Shown here piece after piece: positions 42,535 to 51,081 of a DNA stretch of 64,000 bases; position 1 is the first letter of the stretch, and each line of letters opens with the position of its first letter. The stretch spans positions 186,001 to 250,000 of the forward strand of contig NZ_BMRF01000004.1 of the NCBI RefSeq assembly GCF_014648495.1, written 5' to 3'. The notes under the pieces were generated by a model that had not been told where the DNA came from, did no database searches, and worked only from the letters and a program-made list of their open reading frames with translations. Source of the stretch: Actinomadura cremea. Its GTDB lineage: Bacteria > Actinomycetota > Actinomycetes > Streptosporangiales > Streptosporangiaceae. The position numbers and the translations under genes are program-made.

Positions 42535-45500
42535 TCACCCGGCGAGGTCGAGCAACTCGGGGCGCCGCTCCCGGAGCCATGCGGCGATCCACGCCCCGTC
42601 GGTGTCCCGGAGCCCGAGCACCGTGGTGTCGATGAGCCTGCGCAGCATCATGAGCGGGAGCAGCGCGTCCAGGGCGTCCCCGTCGACACCGGCGTCGCCG
42701 TAGCCCTCGATCAGCGGCCCTCGCTCCGCGCCCCGCGGCATGTCGACGGCCAGTGCCCACGCCAGGTCGAGCATCGGCGGCCCCGACTCGGTCGCGCCCG
42801 GATCGAGCAGCCCGGTGAGCACGTCACCGTCGAAGAGCGCGTTGTGCCCGACCGCGACGTCCCCGTGGATCGCCGTCATCGGCGCCCCCTCGCACACCTC
42901 GCCGAACAGCGCCGCGATCCGCGGGTAGGCGTCCGGGACGGCCGACCGCGCCCAGCCGAGCAGCACGCCGAGCGCGCCCGGCGCGTCCAGCCGTAGCCCC
43001 CTGGGCGGATGGGCGTGCCACCGGCGGAGTTCGCGGCCCAGCTCCCGCTGGCGTTCCGGGGTCGGACGGTCGCCGTGCACGCCCGGCAACCGCTCCAGGA
43101 CCGCCCACCAGTCGCCGTCCACGGTTCCCCAGTCCAGCAGCCTGGGAGCCCTGATCCCGGTGACGGCGCGCATCGCCTCGAACGTGCGCAGAGTCTCCAA
43201 CCGTTCGTGCCGCCGCCGCCGTACCTTCACGACCGTCGCGTCGCCGACGACGACGCCGTCGGTCTCGGGAGACGTCCCTGCGGGCCCGTCGAACGCGGGG
43301 CTGGCCAGCGCCGCCCGCACGGCCGCCGCCGTCCGCGCGGCGGGCAACCGGCCGGTCTCGATCAGCGCCAGCCGGTCGCCGACGTCGAGCGGCCCGCACG
43401 TCGGAGCCGTCCGCAGCCGCTCCAGCGGTTCCGCCCAGCGCCGTCGCGCCGCCTCGGCGTCGTCCAGCCAGCCGACCTCGCCGAAGTCGGCCGGCGATCC
43501 CGCCCAGGCGGCGGTGACCGGCTTCCAGACCGGCAGACACTCCCCGGCCAGCTCTCCGGCGGCGCGCCGAGCCTCGTCCACGTTCCGGGCCGCCGCGTGC
43601 AGGAGCACCTGCACCGCCTGGACGGGCAGCAGTTCGCGCCGCGCCCCGAGCTCCGCGAATCGCCGCGCCGTCACGTCGAGCAGCCGCGCCGCCCGCCCGC
43701 GCTCGCCGGTCATCGCGAGCGCCAGCGCCTCCGCCATGTCGCACTGCGCCACACCGATCAGTTCCCCGACGGACGTGTTCAGCTCGCGGGCCCGCGGAAG
43801 CAGCGCGAACGTCCGGTCCGGGTCGTACCACATCAGCGCGAGCAGCCGGTGCCGCTGCGCCCGAGCCTCCCACAGCGGCGCGTTCGCCCGCCGCGCCTCC
43901 CGCGACGTCGTCTCGAAGAGCCGGGCCGCCTCCTCGAACCGCCCGTTCTGCAGGTTGGCGTGGCCGAGCATGTCGGCCGTCCTGACGCGGTCCGGCCCGG
44001 CGGCGGACGCGCCCGCCATCAGCCTCGCCACGGCCCGGTAGTCGCTGCGGCGAAGGGCGTTGTCGGCCAGCCCGAACCGGGCGCTCGCCCCGATCAGCGA
44101 CGTGTCGGAGGCGATGGCGGCCACGTGCGCGCTCGCCTCCTCCATCCGCCCGACGATGTGCGCCCGGCTCGCCAGCTCGTGCCGGTAGTAGTCGGCGAAC
44201 GGCCCGTCCGGCTCGCCCACGAGCCGCCGCATGGCGTCGTAGCGCTTCCCGGCGTTCATGTCGCCTCGGGCGGTGAGCCGCGCGACGGCGGTCAGTTCCG
44301 CGAGCCGCGGCGAATCGGGCAGCTCCGGCAACGACGCGAGCACCTGCCAGTGCCCGAGCACGCTCAGTCCGTACGCCATGTCGCCCAGCGCCGGCGGGAG
44401 AAGCCGGTGCTCGTGCGCCGCCCGCAGCACGAGCAGGAACGCGGCCACCGCGCGGCGGCTCCGCACCCCGAGCGGCAGCGCGTGCTCCGGGTCCTCGTCC
44501 CAGACCTCCATCGCGACGCCCGCCAGGTGGTCGACGGCCCGCTGCGCGTTCGCGGCGCGCTCCGCGTCCGTCCATCCGTCGTCGGTCCGCGAGTCGCACG
44601 CGGCGACGCTGCGGCGCAGGTTGTCGTGGAGCCGGTACGGGGGCCACACCGTCGCGTCCCGCCGGACGAACATCCGCTCGGCGAACAGCTGCACCTGCCG
44701 CCGCCGGATCCCGGGCAGGACCGCGTGCAGCACGTCCTCGTCGAACGCCTCCAGCAGCGCCGCCGCGCGCAGCAGGTCGCGGTCCTCCGCCGACAGGTCG
44801 CGCATCATCCGCAGCACCAGTTCCGGGAAGCCGAGCCCGAACACCTCGTCCGGCGGGGTCTCGCCCCGCGCCAGATGCTCTCCGAACAGGCCCGCCGACA
44901 GTTCGAGGTAGAGCGGCGACCCGCCCGACCCCGCCGTGATCCGCTCCCGCACCCGCGCCCCGATCGCCGGACGGCCCTCGACCGTCAGCCGCGCGGACAG
45001 GTACGCGTCGGCCGAAGCACGGTCGAACCCGTCCAGCCCGAGCCGGTCGTCGCCGCGGAGGCCCGGCCAGCGGTGGTCCCCGCCGTAGGTGAGCGTGGCG
45101 GCGCGCACCGGATCGTGCCACCGCAGCGGCACCCTGCTCACCGCGACGAACATGACGTTGGGCATCAGGTACACCAGCCGCGACACCAGGTCCTCGAGGC
45201 CGCCCCGTTCCGGCGGCAGCATCTGCACGTTCTCGAGGGTGTCCAGGACGCACAGCGCCAGTGCGGGCCGCCGGGACCGGGCCCGTTCGAGGTCCGCCGC
45301 CAGCAGCACGGGCATGTAGCCGAGCATCCGGTCCGGGTCCTGCTCGCCGAGGATCGGGTCGAGCGCCGGAAGGTCGTTGCGCAGTCTGCGCAACCGCGTG
45401 CGGTGCGCGGCGGTACTGCCCAGCAGGTGCAGCGCGCGGTACGCCGCGCTCACCGCCCCGAACCCGCCGAGGAGCTGGTCGACCGTCCCGCCGACCTGCT

Positions 45501-45975
45501 CGGCCACCGCGGACGTCGAACCGCGCCGCAGGAACTCGGTCAGCGACTCGCCCGGATGCTTCCGCTCCCAGTACAGCGCGAGCGCCACGTCGAACGCCGG
45601 CCACGATCGTGCCAGCGGCCCGAGCGCGGCGCGCACCCGCAGCATCACTCCTTCGAAACTCGAACTGCCGGGATCGGCGAAGTCCAGCACGGCCCGCGCG
45701 CGTCGCGCCGGGAGCCCGTCCAGCGAGCCGTCCACGGCGAGGTCGGCGACGTGCCGCGCCAGCGTCGACTTCCCGATCCCGCCCTCGCCCGAGACGACGA
45801 CGAGATTGGCGGCCGGCCGCTGGAAGTCGAGCAGCTCCTCGGTCGTCCACGACCGCTCGGCATGGTCGGCGAACCGCTGGTGGAGCGTCGCCACGTGCCG
45901 TTCCCGGTCGGTGAAGACCTGCCGCGTCTCGAACGGTGCGCGCGGCCCGAAAGTGAAGAACTGATCGACGTCCAC
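42535..45975 (-). CDS. STAND-like P-loop NTPase fused to an APH-type phosphotransferase domain
   Basis: This 1146-residue cytoplasmic protein starts at GTG. The N-terminal NTPase has Walker A GEGGIGKST (residues 63-71, Lys69) and a Walker B-like LCVLDTLEN at 241-249, followed by arginine-finger-like and winged-helix-like segments (ELSAGLFGEHLARG; LAERMFVRR-type). A long all-helical, TPR-like region runs from about 470 to 880 (for example GHANLQNGRFEEAARLFE). The C-terminal 250 residues are an aminoglycoside-phosphotransferase-type kinase: a VVKV lysine, the Brenner motif HGDVAVGHN (Asp1039, Asn1045) and the LDPG metal-binding Asp1058. This order matches signal-transducing STAND proteins carrying an effector. 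I do not know a characterised protein of this build. Confidence 0.85.
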   Translation of the reverse strand: MDVDQFFTFGPRAPFETRQVFTDRERHVATLHQRFADHAERSWTTEELLDFQRPAANLVVVSGEGGIGKSTLARHVADLAVDGSLDGLPARRARAVLDFADPGSSSFEGVMLRVRAALGPLARSWPAFDVALALYWERKHPGESLTEFLRRGSTSAVAEQVGGTVDQLLGGFGAVSAAYRALHLLGSTAAHRTRLRRLRNDLPALDPILGEQDPDRMLGYMPVLLAADLERARSRRPALALCVLDTLENVQMLPPERGGLEDLVSRLVYLMPNVMFVAVSRVPLRWHDPVRAATLTYGGDHRWPGLRGDDRLGLDGFDRASADAYLSARLTVEGRPAIGARVRERITAGSGGSPLYLELSAGLFGEHLARGETPPDEVFGLGFPELVLRMMRDLSAEDRDLLRAAALLEAFDEDVLHAVLPGIRRRQVQLFAERMFVRRDATVWPPYRLHDNLRRSVAACDSRTDDGWTDAERAANAQRAVDHLAGVAMEVWDEDPEHALPLGVRSRRAVAAFLLVLRAAHEHRLLPPALGDMAYGLSVLGHWQVLASLPELPDSPRLAELTAVARLTARGDMNAGKRYDAMRRLVGEPDGPFADYYRHELASRAHIVGRMEEASAHVAAIASDTSLIGASARFGLADNALRRSDYRAVARLMAGASAAGPDRVRTADMLGHANLQNGRFEEAARLFETTSREARRANAPLWEARAQRHRLLALMWYDPDRTFALLPRARELNTSVGELIGVAQCDMAEALALAMTGERGRAARLLDVTARRFAELGARRELLPVQAVQVLLHAAARNVDEARRAAGELAGECLPVWKPVTAAWAGSPADFGEVGWLDDAEAARRRWAEPLERLRTAPTCGPLDVGDRLALIETGRLPAARTAAAVRAALASPAFDGPAGTSPETDGVVVGDATVVKVRRRRHERLETLRTFEAMRAVTGIRAPRLLDWGTVDGDWWAVLERLPGVHGDRPTPERQRELGRELRRWHAHPPRGLRLDAPGALGVLLGWARSAVPDAYPRIAALFGEVCEGAPMTAIHGDVAVGHNALFDGDVLTGLLDPGATESGPPMLDLAWALAVDMPRGAERGPLIEGYGDAGVDGDALDALLPLMMLRRLIDTTVLGLRDTDGAWIAAWLRERRPELLDLAG

Positions 45976-46072
45976 GGCGTTACCCGACCATACGCCGCCC
46001 CCGGTGACAACGCCCTTTCACGAAGCGGGGCATCGCGGAGAACGAGCCCGGCGCGGGGGGTAGGTTTCGGGG

Positions 46073-46642
46073 ATGATCGATGGTGAGTGGTTGAACGCGC
46101 CGGTCGATGTCGTCGGGGACGGGGACGGGGACGCCCTCCTCGTCACCGCCGCGCAGGGGAGCGACTTCTGGCGGACGACCTCGTACGGCTACGACCGCGA
46201 CGGGGGGCACGCGCTCCTCGCCCCGTTCGCCGCCGAGGCCGCGTTCGAGGTGTCGTTCGTCGCGGACTACGACCGCCAGTTCGACCAGGCGGGGCTGCTC
46301 GTCCGCATCGACGCGTCGACGTGGACCAAGGCCGGGCTGGAGTACTGCGACGGCGCCATGCAGCTCGGCGCGGTCGTCACCCGAGGGGTGTCGGACTGGT
46401 CGTCCGCGCCCGTCGACTGGACGGGACGCGAGGTGACGATCCGTGCGAGCCGTAGCGGCGACGCCGTCACCGTGCGGGCCCGCGCGGGCGACGAACCCTG
46501 GCGGATGATCCGGCTCGCCCCGTTCCCCGCGGGCGTCCCGGCATTCGCGGGCCTCTACTGCTGCGCCCCCGAGCGCGCGGGACTGACCGTCCGCTTCACG
46601 AACGCCGCCTTCACCGCCCCGGACGACGCCCTGCACCCATAG
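46073..46642 (+). CDS. DUF1349 (concanavalin-like) domain protein
   Basis: This 189-residue single-domain protein has the DUF1349 hallmarks: FWRTTSYGYDRDGGHAL, FEVSFVADYDRQFDQAGLLVRID and TWTKAGLEYCDG near the middle, and a closing beta strand FAGLYCCAPERAGLTVRF. The fold is a concanavalin A-like sandwich, as in sugar-binding proteins. No signal peptide is present, so it is cytoplasmic. It converges on the glycosidase-like gene, three bases apart. The molecular role is not established. Confidence 0.85.
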   Translation: MIDGEWLNAPVDVVGDGDGDALLVTAAQGSDFWRTTSYGYDRDGGHALLAPFAAEAAFEVSFVADYDRQFDQAGLLVRIDASTWTKAGLEYCDGAMQLGAVVTRGVSDWSSAPVDWTGREVTIRASRSGDAVTVRARAGDEPWRMIRLAPFPAGVPAFAGLYCCAPERAGLTVRFTNAAFTAPDDALHP

Positions 46643-46645
46643 CGC

Positions 46646-47494
46646 CTACAGGACGAACTTGGTGTAGTCGTAGTGGTACTTGCGTGAGGCGCTCTTGGCC
46701 GCCGCGATCCAGGCCCGATTGCCGCCCGGAGTGGGATTGGAGATCGGCCCGGCGGTGTCGAACCAGCACGCGAACGCGCACCGGGTGTGCTTTCCGCCCC
46801 CGGCGGTCGAGGTCATGTAGTCGATCTGGTCCTTCATCCACGACACGTTCTGCGTCCCCCTGTTGCCGTAGCCGATCTCGGGGACGCACCACGGGATTCC
46901 CCGCGAGCGGGCGAACTCGACCGCCGGACCCCACAGGGACGACTCGGAGCCGACGTGCGAATAGCCGTCCGCGCCGTAGCAGTCGACCAGCCCGTCTCCC
47001 GGCCACATGTCCGCGTAGGTGCGGCCGGACGACGGATTCGTGCCGGCCCACGTCGTGACGATCTGCACCGTGTGCAGGCGCGTCCATCCGTCGTCCTGCA
47101 CCCGCTTGACCAGCCGGCAGAACCGCCGGAATCCGGCCCGGTAGGTGGAGAGGGAGAATGTCCCATTCTTCAGCTTTGCATCGGGTTCGTGCCAAATCGT
47201 CACGAACGCGACGTGGGTCTTCGGGATGCTGCGCAGGAAAGCGAGAATCCGCTCGTCCAGTGATCCCGAGGCGACGGCGCGCATATCCGGTTTTCCCGAC
47301 CAGCAGCTGGCGCGCTTCCCCACGTCGGCCCCGGCGTTGGACGCCGCCCACGACCTCGGGATCCCGTCGCGCGGGCGCTGGTAGACGCGGCGGATCGTCA
47401 GCGGCCCGTACCGGTCGTCCAGTTCTTCGTAGTCCGAGCCCGACAGATCGTCGCCGGCCGAGCCCCACAAGATCGCATCGCGTCCCGCCGCCAA
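46646..47494 (-). CDS. Glycosidase-like protein (GH26/mannanase-type barrel), no signal peptide
   Basis: This protein of about 282 residues has a TIM-barrel arrangement: WHEPDAKLKNG offers a probable acid/base Glu and VPEIGYGNRG a probable nucleophile Glu, with GADGYSHVG between them. The GGNRAWIAAAKSASRKYHYDYTKFVL end is typical of related actinomycete secreted enzymes. The only in-frame start is TTG (47494). The open frame continues upstream for about 34 more codons without ATG or GTG and meets a stop, and those codons still look coding (HPKWVLPFQDNEGG). The normal N terminus and secretion signal may therefore have been lost. Confidence 0.7.
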   Translation of the reverse strand: MAAGRDAILWGSAGDDLSGSDYEELDDRYGPLTIRRVYQRPRDGIPRSWAASNAGADVGKRASCWSGKPDMRAVASGSLDERILAFLRSIPKTHVAFVTIWHEPDAKLKNGTFSLSTYRAGFRRFCRLVKRVQDDGWTRLHTVQIVTTWAGTNPSSGRTYADMWPGDGLVDCYGADGYSHVGSESSLWGPAVEFARSRGIPWCVPEIGYGNRGTQNVSWMKDQIDYMTSTAGGGKHTRCAFACWFDTAGPISNPTPGGNRAWIAAAKSASRKYHYDYTKFVL

Positions 47495-47695
47495 TGGATC
47501 GACACCGCCTTCGTTGTCCTGGAAAGGTAATACCCATTTCGGGTGGTGACGGAAGCGTCCGATCGACCGGCATATGGTAGATCTTTTCCGATTGCATCAC
47601 ACGGGCGTTCGGTGATCCCTTTTGGGTTTTATGTCGCACTTCGATCCTTCGTTTAGGGCGCACCCAATCTGGGATTTGTGTCGACAATAAATTGG

Positions 47696-47712
47696 TTCTC
47701 GTAATACGAGAA
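47696..47712. promoter_or_regulatory. Palindrome in front of the flavin oxidoreductase gene
   Basis: A perfect 8-base inverted repeat, TTCTCGTA / TACGAGAA, around one central A lies 34 bases before the chosen ATG in an AT-rich region. It could be a repressor site. The surrounding 47495-47745 stretch holds no gene I can support. Confidence 0.55.
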
Positions 47713-47745
47713 TCATCCTTCCGAAGGGGCGTCGCGACGAGTAGC

Positions 47746-48603
47746 ATGCCCGCCATGCGCTATGGAGTCTGCGTGCCCAACATCGGGGAGTTCGCGGAGC
47801 CCCGGCAGGTCGCCGAACTGGCGCGGCGGGCCGAGGACGCGGGGTGGGACGGGTTCTTCGTCTGGGACCACGTGGACTTCCCCTACGGTCCCTTCGACGT
47901 GGCCGACCCCTGGGTGCTGCTCACGCTGGTGGCCGCGGCGACCGAGCGGATCCGGTTCGGGCCTATGGTCACGGCGGTGGCGCGGCGGCGGCCCGGAACG
48001 CTGGCGCGGCAGACCACGTCGCTGGACCGGCTATCGGGCGGACGACTGGTGTTCGGCGCGGGGCTGGGCTTCACGCTGGACGACGAGTACGGCACGTGGG
48101 GCGAGTCCGTCCGGCCGGTCGAAATTGCGCGGAAGCTGGACGAGGGGCTGGCGCTCCTGACCGAGCTGTGGTCGGGCGAACGGGTGGACTTCCACGGCGA
48201 GTACCTGACCGCGGCGGACGTGACGTTCCGGCCCGCGCCGTCGCAGCGCCCGCGTCCGCCCGTCTGGATCGGCTGCAACTGGCCGAACCGTCGGCCCCTG
48301 CGGCGGGCGGCCCGGTGGGACGGCGTCGCGCCGATGATGGTCTCCATGGAGGACGGCTCGTGGAACGCCACTCCGGAGGCGGTGGCCGAACTCGTGGGGA
48401 TCGTCGGGGAGCGGCGGGACGGCGACGGCCCGTTCGACGTCGTGATCACCGGCGCCACCCCGGCGGACGATCCCGGCGCGGCCCGCGAGACCGTCGCGGC
48501 CATCGCCGCCGCCGGTGCGACGTGGTGGCTGGAGGGCCACCGGCCGCAGCCCGGCGAGTACGCCGCCGCCCTGCGCCGGATCGGGGCGGGCCCGCCCCGC
48601 TGA
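47746..48603 (+). CDS. LLM-class flavin-dependent oxidoreductase
   Basis: This 285-residue member of the luciferase-like monooxygenase superfamily, F420- or FMN-dependent, has the start MRYGVCVPNIGEFAEPRQVAELARRAEDAGWDGFFVWDH. It also has the barrel blocks RIRFGPMVTAVARRRP, TLARQTTSLDRLSGGRLVFGAGLGF and PVWIGCNWPNRRPLRRAARWDGVAPM. A second ATG nine bases downstream is an alternative start. In actinomycetes such proteins often use F420. No neighbour reveals the substrate. Confidence 0.9.
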   Translation: MPAMRYGVCVPNIGEFAEPRQVAELARRAEDAGWDGFFVWDHVDFPYGPFDVADPWVLLTLVAAATERIRFGPMVTAVARRRPGTLARQTTSLDRLSGGRLVFGAGLGFTLDDEYGTWGESVRPVEIARKLDEGLALLTELWSGERVDFHGEYLTAADVTFRPAPSQRPRPPVWIGCNWPNRRPLRRAARWDGVAPMMVSMEDGSWNATPEAVAELVGIVGERRDGDGPFDVVITGATPADDPGAARETVAAIAAAGATWWLEGHRPQPGEYAAALRRIGAGPPR

Positions 48604-48963
48604 CCGCCCCGAGGACGATTTCTTCACTTCGAAGGCGGCCGACGAGGCCGCCAGGTTCCGTTCCGACAGCCGCAGGCGTCGTGGGGGAGGGCGGGTCAGG
48701 GCCGCCGCGAGGCCAGGCTATGGCCGGTGGGAAGTTTTGCCTGTACGGGCTGTCTTGAAGGGTCTCTTTCACCTCTGGTGCGGGATGAAGGGCCGTGTTC
48801 TTAGTTGATCAGCGCGCCGGGGGTGAAGCCGGTCGAGATGTTTGCGCAATATTGCGTAGTAGTATTACTTTTGCTCCATCTGATTTATTTGGTGCGCATT
48901 TATTCCTTGCGTCGCACGAGTATGGCGAAAATGGTTGCCGAATGGCGGGTGGTGCAATATACG
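48604..48963. promoter_or_regulatory. AT-richer intergenic region with a CGCAATATTGCG palindrome
   Basis: These 360 bases hold no supported gene. The right half is unusually AT-rich for this chromosome and contains the perfect 12-base palindrome CGCAATATTGCG at 48845-48856, about 110 bases before the toxin start. It is a likely promoter/operator area for the toxin gene. Confidence 0.5.
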
Positions 48964-49530
48964 ATGTCGCGTATGCGAGCCAAACTCCTCTGTGTATCCA
49001 TCACTGCCGCACTTGTCGGCACGGTCGGCGCGGCCCCGGCGCAGGCCGCCCCTTCTGCAGACGATCGGTTGGCCTGGGCGGCGAGCCCGGCCGCGGCGGT
49101 GAGCCGGGCCCAGGTGCAGGCGGCGCCGCCGTGGGGCGCCTGCGGGCGCAGCACCGACCCGCAGAAACTGGTGCGGTTGTTCACCAAGAACCGCGTCGTC
49201 GACTTCGCGCTGCGCTGCGGCGGCCCGAAGCACAGCTCCTCCCCGACCTGGGGTTACCGGCACATCCTCTGGCGCCACAGGGGTGACTTCGAACGCATGG
49301 CGGCGGGGACGTACCAGAATTGGCGGGACATCGCCGACCTCGCGATGAGTCACAACACCTCCGATCCCGACAGGTGGAACCGCAGCGGAGGGAAATCCTG
49401 CTACTCGCGGGTTCTGTATCTCAGGAACGTCCGGACCAACCAGGTCGTGCGCAAGCAGATCTTCAAGATGATCGTCGGCAGCAGCAGCAAGAACATCATC
49501 ACGAGCTACCCGGCCGGGACGCACTGTTGA
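48964..49530 (+). CDS. Secreted toxin-like protein with RNase-type C-terminal domain
   Basis: This 188-residue protein has a Sec signal peptide (MSRMRAKLLCVSITAALVG, cleavage near residue 28, PAQA). A short linker precedes a C-terminal domain (about 75-188) with WGYRHILWRH (His100, His105), NWRDIADLAMSHN, a YSRVLYLRNVRTNQVVRKQIFKM strand pair and the ending IITSYPAGTHC. The His cluster followed by IIT-S-Y-P resembles BECR-fold ribonuclease toxins and the ending of the Hint toxin at 22067. Other in-frame starts (48973) are possible. The next gene overlaps its stop. Confidence 0.72.
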   Translation: MSRMRAKLLCVSITAALVGTVGAAPAQAAPSADDRLAWAASPAAAVSRAQVQAAPPWGACGRSTDPQKLVRLFTKNRVVDFALRCGGPKHSSSPTWGYRHILWRHRGDFERMAAGTYQNWRDIADLAMSHNTSDPDRWNRSGGKSCYSRVLYLRNVRTNQVVRKQIFKMIVGSSSKNIITSYPAGTHC

Positions 49531-49928
49531 CGGACGTGGCCGCCGGTCTCGTCGCCCGGATCCGCCGTCTCGGATACACGGTCTCCGGGACGGCGCCCGG
49601 CGTGTACGAGGTGACCGCCCACGCCGGGCGGCCGGTTCGCCGGCGGCCGCGCCTGGTCCTTCCCGAGGACGTCCTGACGGAGTACATCGCCGGGCTGCGG
49701 GACGACGGCGCCGAGGCGGGACTGTCCCCGCTGGACCTGATCGAGACGCACATCCAGGAAGAGCTCGACTCGGTCGACCCCGAGGGCCGCAACCACACCA
49801 CGGCCATCGGCGTCCGGCGCGACCACGTCGGCCGGCCCGAATGGTTCGTCACCCAGGACCCTCGGCCGCCGCAGGACGCGGAGTCCGGATTCCGCTGGGA
49901 CGCCGACCGGCCGGAGGGGGCATCGTGA
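49527..49928 (+). CDS. Candidate immunity protein for the secreted toxin
   Basis: This cytoplasmic protein of about 133 residues starts at TTG overlapping the toxin stop (TTGA) or at GTG nine bases later. Acidic stretches (LPEDVLTEYIAGLRDDGAEAGL, ETHIQEELDSVDPEG) fit a partner for a basic nuclease. I do not recognise a named family. The immunity role is inferred from overlap and charge. Its end lies 136 bases from the convergent transporter gene. Confidence 0.6.
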   Translation: MTDVAAGLVARIRRLGYTVSGTAPGVYEVTAHAGRPVRRRPRLVLPEDVLTEYIAGLRDDGAEAGLSPLDLIETHIQEELDSVDPEGRNHTTAIGVRRDHVGRPEWFVTQDPRPPQDAESGFRWDADRPEGAS

Positions 49929-50064
49929 CGACGGGCACCCGTTCCCGAACGGCGATCGGCGGCGATCGTCTTTGTGATCGGGTCAGTGCGGCCGGAGCCC
50001 GGCGTCGATGAACGTCGGCATTGACGGGCCCCGGCCGATCGGGACGACCGGCCGGGACAGGGCT

Positions 50065-51081
50065 TCAGCCGTTCCCGGCGACCCGTAGGGGCGGGGGGAC
50101 GATCTCCTCGTACGTCGGCAGTCGTTCGACGAGGCCGGTGGTGCGGTGGAACTCGAGGGCAGTGCCGATCGCCTCGCGGGTGAAGCCGACCTGGGCCGGG
50201 ACCTCCTCGCGGAGGATCGGGACGAGGGCCGCGCGGGCCTCCGGGTCGACGGTCTCGTTGTACTCGGCCAGCAGGCCGGGGATCTCGCCGGGACGCTCGC
50301 GGATGTCGGCGAGGGCCCGCGCGATGGCGCGCTGGAACGCGGCGATCTCCTTGCTCTTCTTGGCCATGAGCTTCTCGGTGGTGAACACGACGCCGTGCGC
50401 GGTGTGCTCGAAGCCGGGGATGTCGCCCCGGGACGGCGAGATGTACAGGTTCCCGGCGCCCGCGGCCTCGGCCTGCTGTGCGATCGGCTGGAAGAAGGAC
50501 AGGGCGTCGACCCGGCCGGCCTTGAGGGCACCGATGGCGGACGTCGCCTTGGCGCCGAGGTTGACGAGTTCGACGTCGTTGTCGGAGCGCAGACCGACGC
50601 GCTGGAAGAGGTAGGTGACCAGGGCCTCGGTGCCGCTGCCGGGGCCGGTGATGCCGATCTTCTTGCCCTCGAGCGCGCGGATCCGCTGGTCGAGCGGGGC
50701 CGAGGCGGGTGGGCCGGTCCAGTTCTCCGACACGATGACGTCGACGTAGTACTTGTCGACGAGGTTGGCGACGAGCTGGGTGTCGTCGTCGATGCGGGCG
50801 AGGTTGAGGGCGTCGGTGAGGACGCCCGCGCCGACGTCGATGCCGCCGGACTTGAGGGCGGCGGCGACCTTCGCGCCGGTGCCGAGGCGGGGGCGGTCGC
50901 CGAGCTTCACGCCCTCCTGGGCGAAGTAGCCCTTCTTCTCGGCGATGAACAGCGGGAAGAACGCGATCGAGTTGCTGATCTGGCCGACGTTCAGCACGCC
51001 CGGCGGGGTGGTGGACGTGCGGTTCGCGCATCCCGCGGCGGTGAGGACCAGGGCGAGCAGTGCTGCGAGCAGGCGTTTCAT
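50065..51081 (-). CDS. NMT1/ThiY-type ABC transporter binding lipoprotein
   Basis: This 338-residue lipoprotein has the signal MKRLLAALLALVLTAAGC. The mature part starts VLNVGQISNSIAFFPLFIAEKKGYF and has VGAGVLTDALNLARIDDD and KKIGITGPGSGTEALVTYLF, typical of nitrate/sulfonate/pyrimidine-precursor binding proteins (NMT1). Ligands in this class are taurine-, thiamine precursor- or aromatic-like molecules; the ligand here cannot be assigned. The ATG overlaps the permease stop as ATGA. Confidence 0.9.
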   Translation of the reverse strand: MKRLLAALLALVLTAAGCANRTSTTPPGVLNVGQISNSIAFFPLFIAEKKGYFAQEGVKLGDRPRLGTGAKVAAALKSGGIDVGAGVLTDALNLARIDDDTQLVANLVDKYYVDVIVSENWTGPPASAPLDQRIRALEGKKIGITGPGSGTEALVTYLFQRVGLRSDNDVELVNLGAKATSAIGALKAGRVDALSFFQPIAQQAEAAGAGNLYISPSRGDIPGFEHTAHGVVFTTEKLMAKKSKEIAAFQRAIARALADIRERPGEIPGLLAEYNETVDPEARAALVPILREEVPAQVGFTREAIGTALEFHRTTGLVERLPTYEEIVPPPLRVAGNG

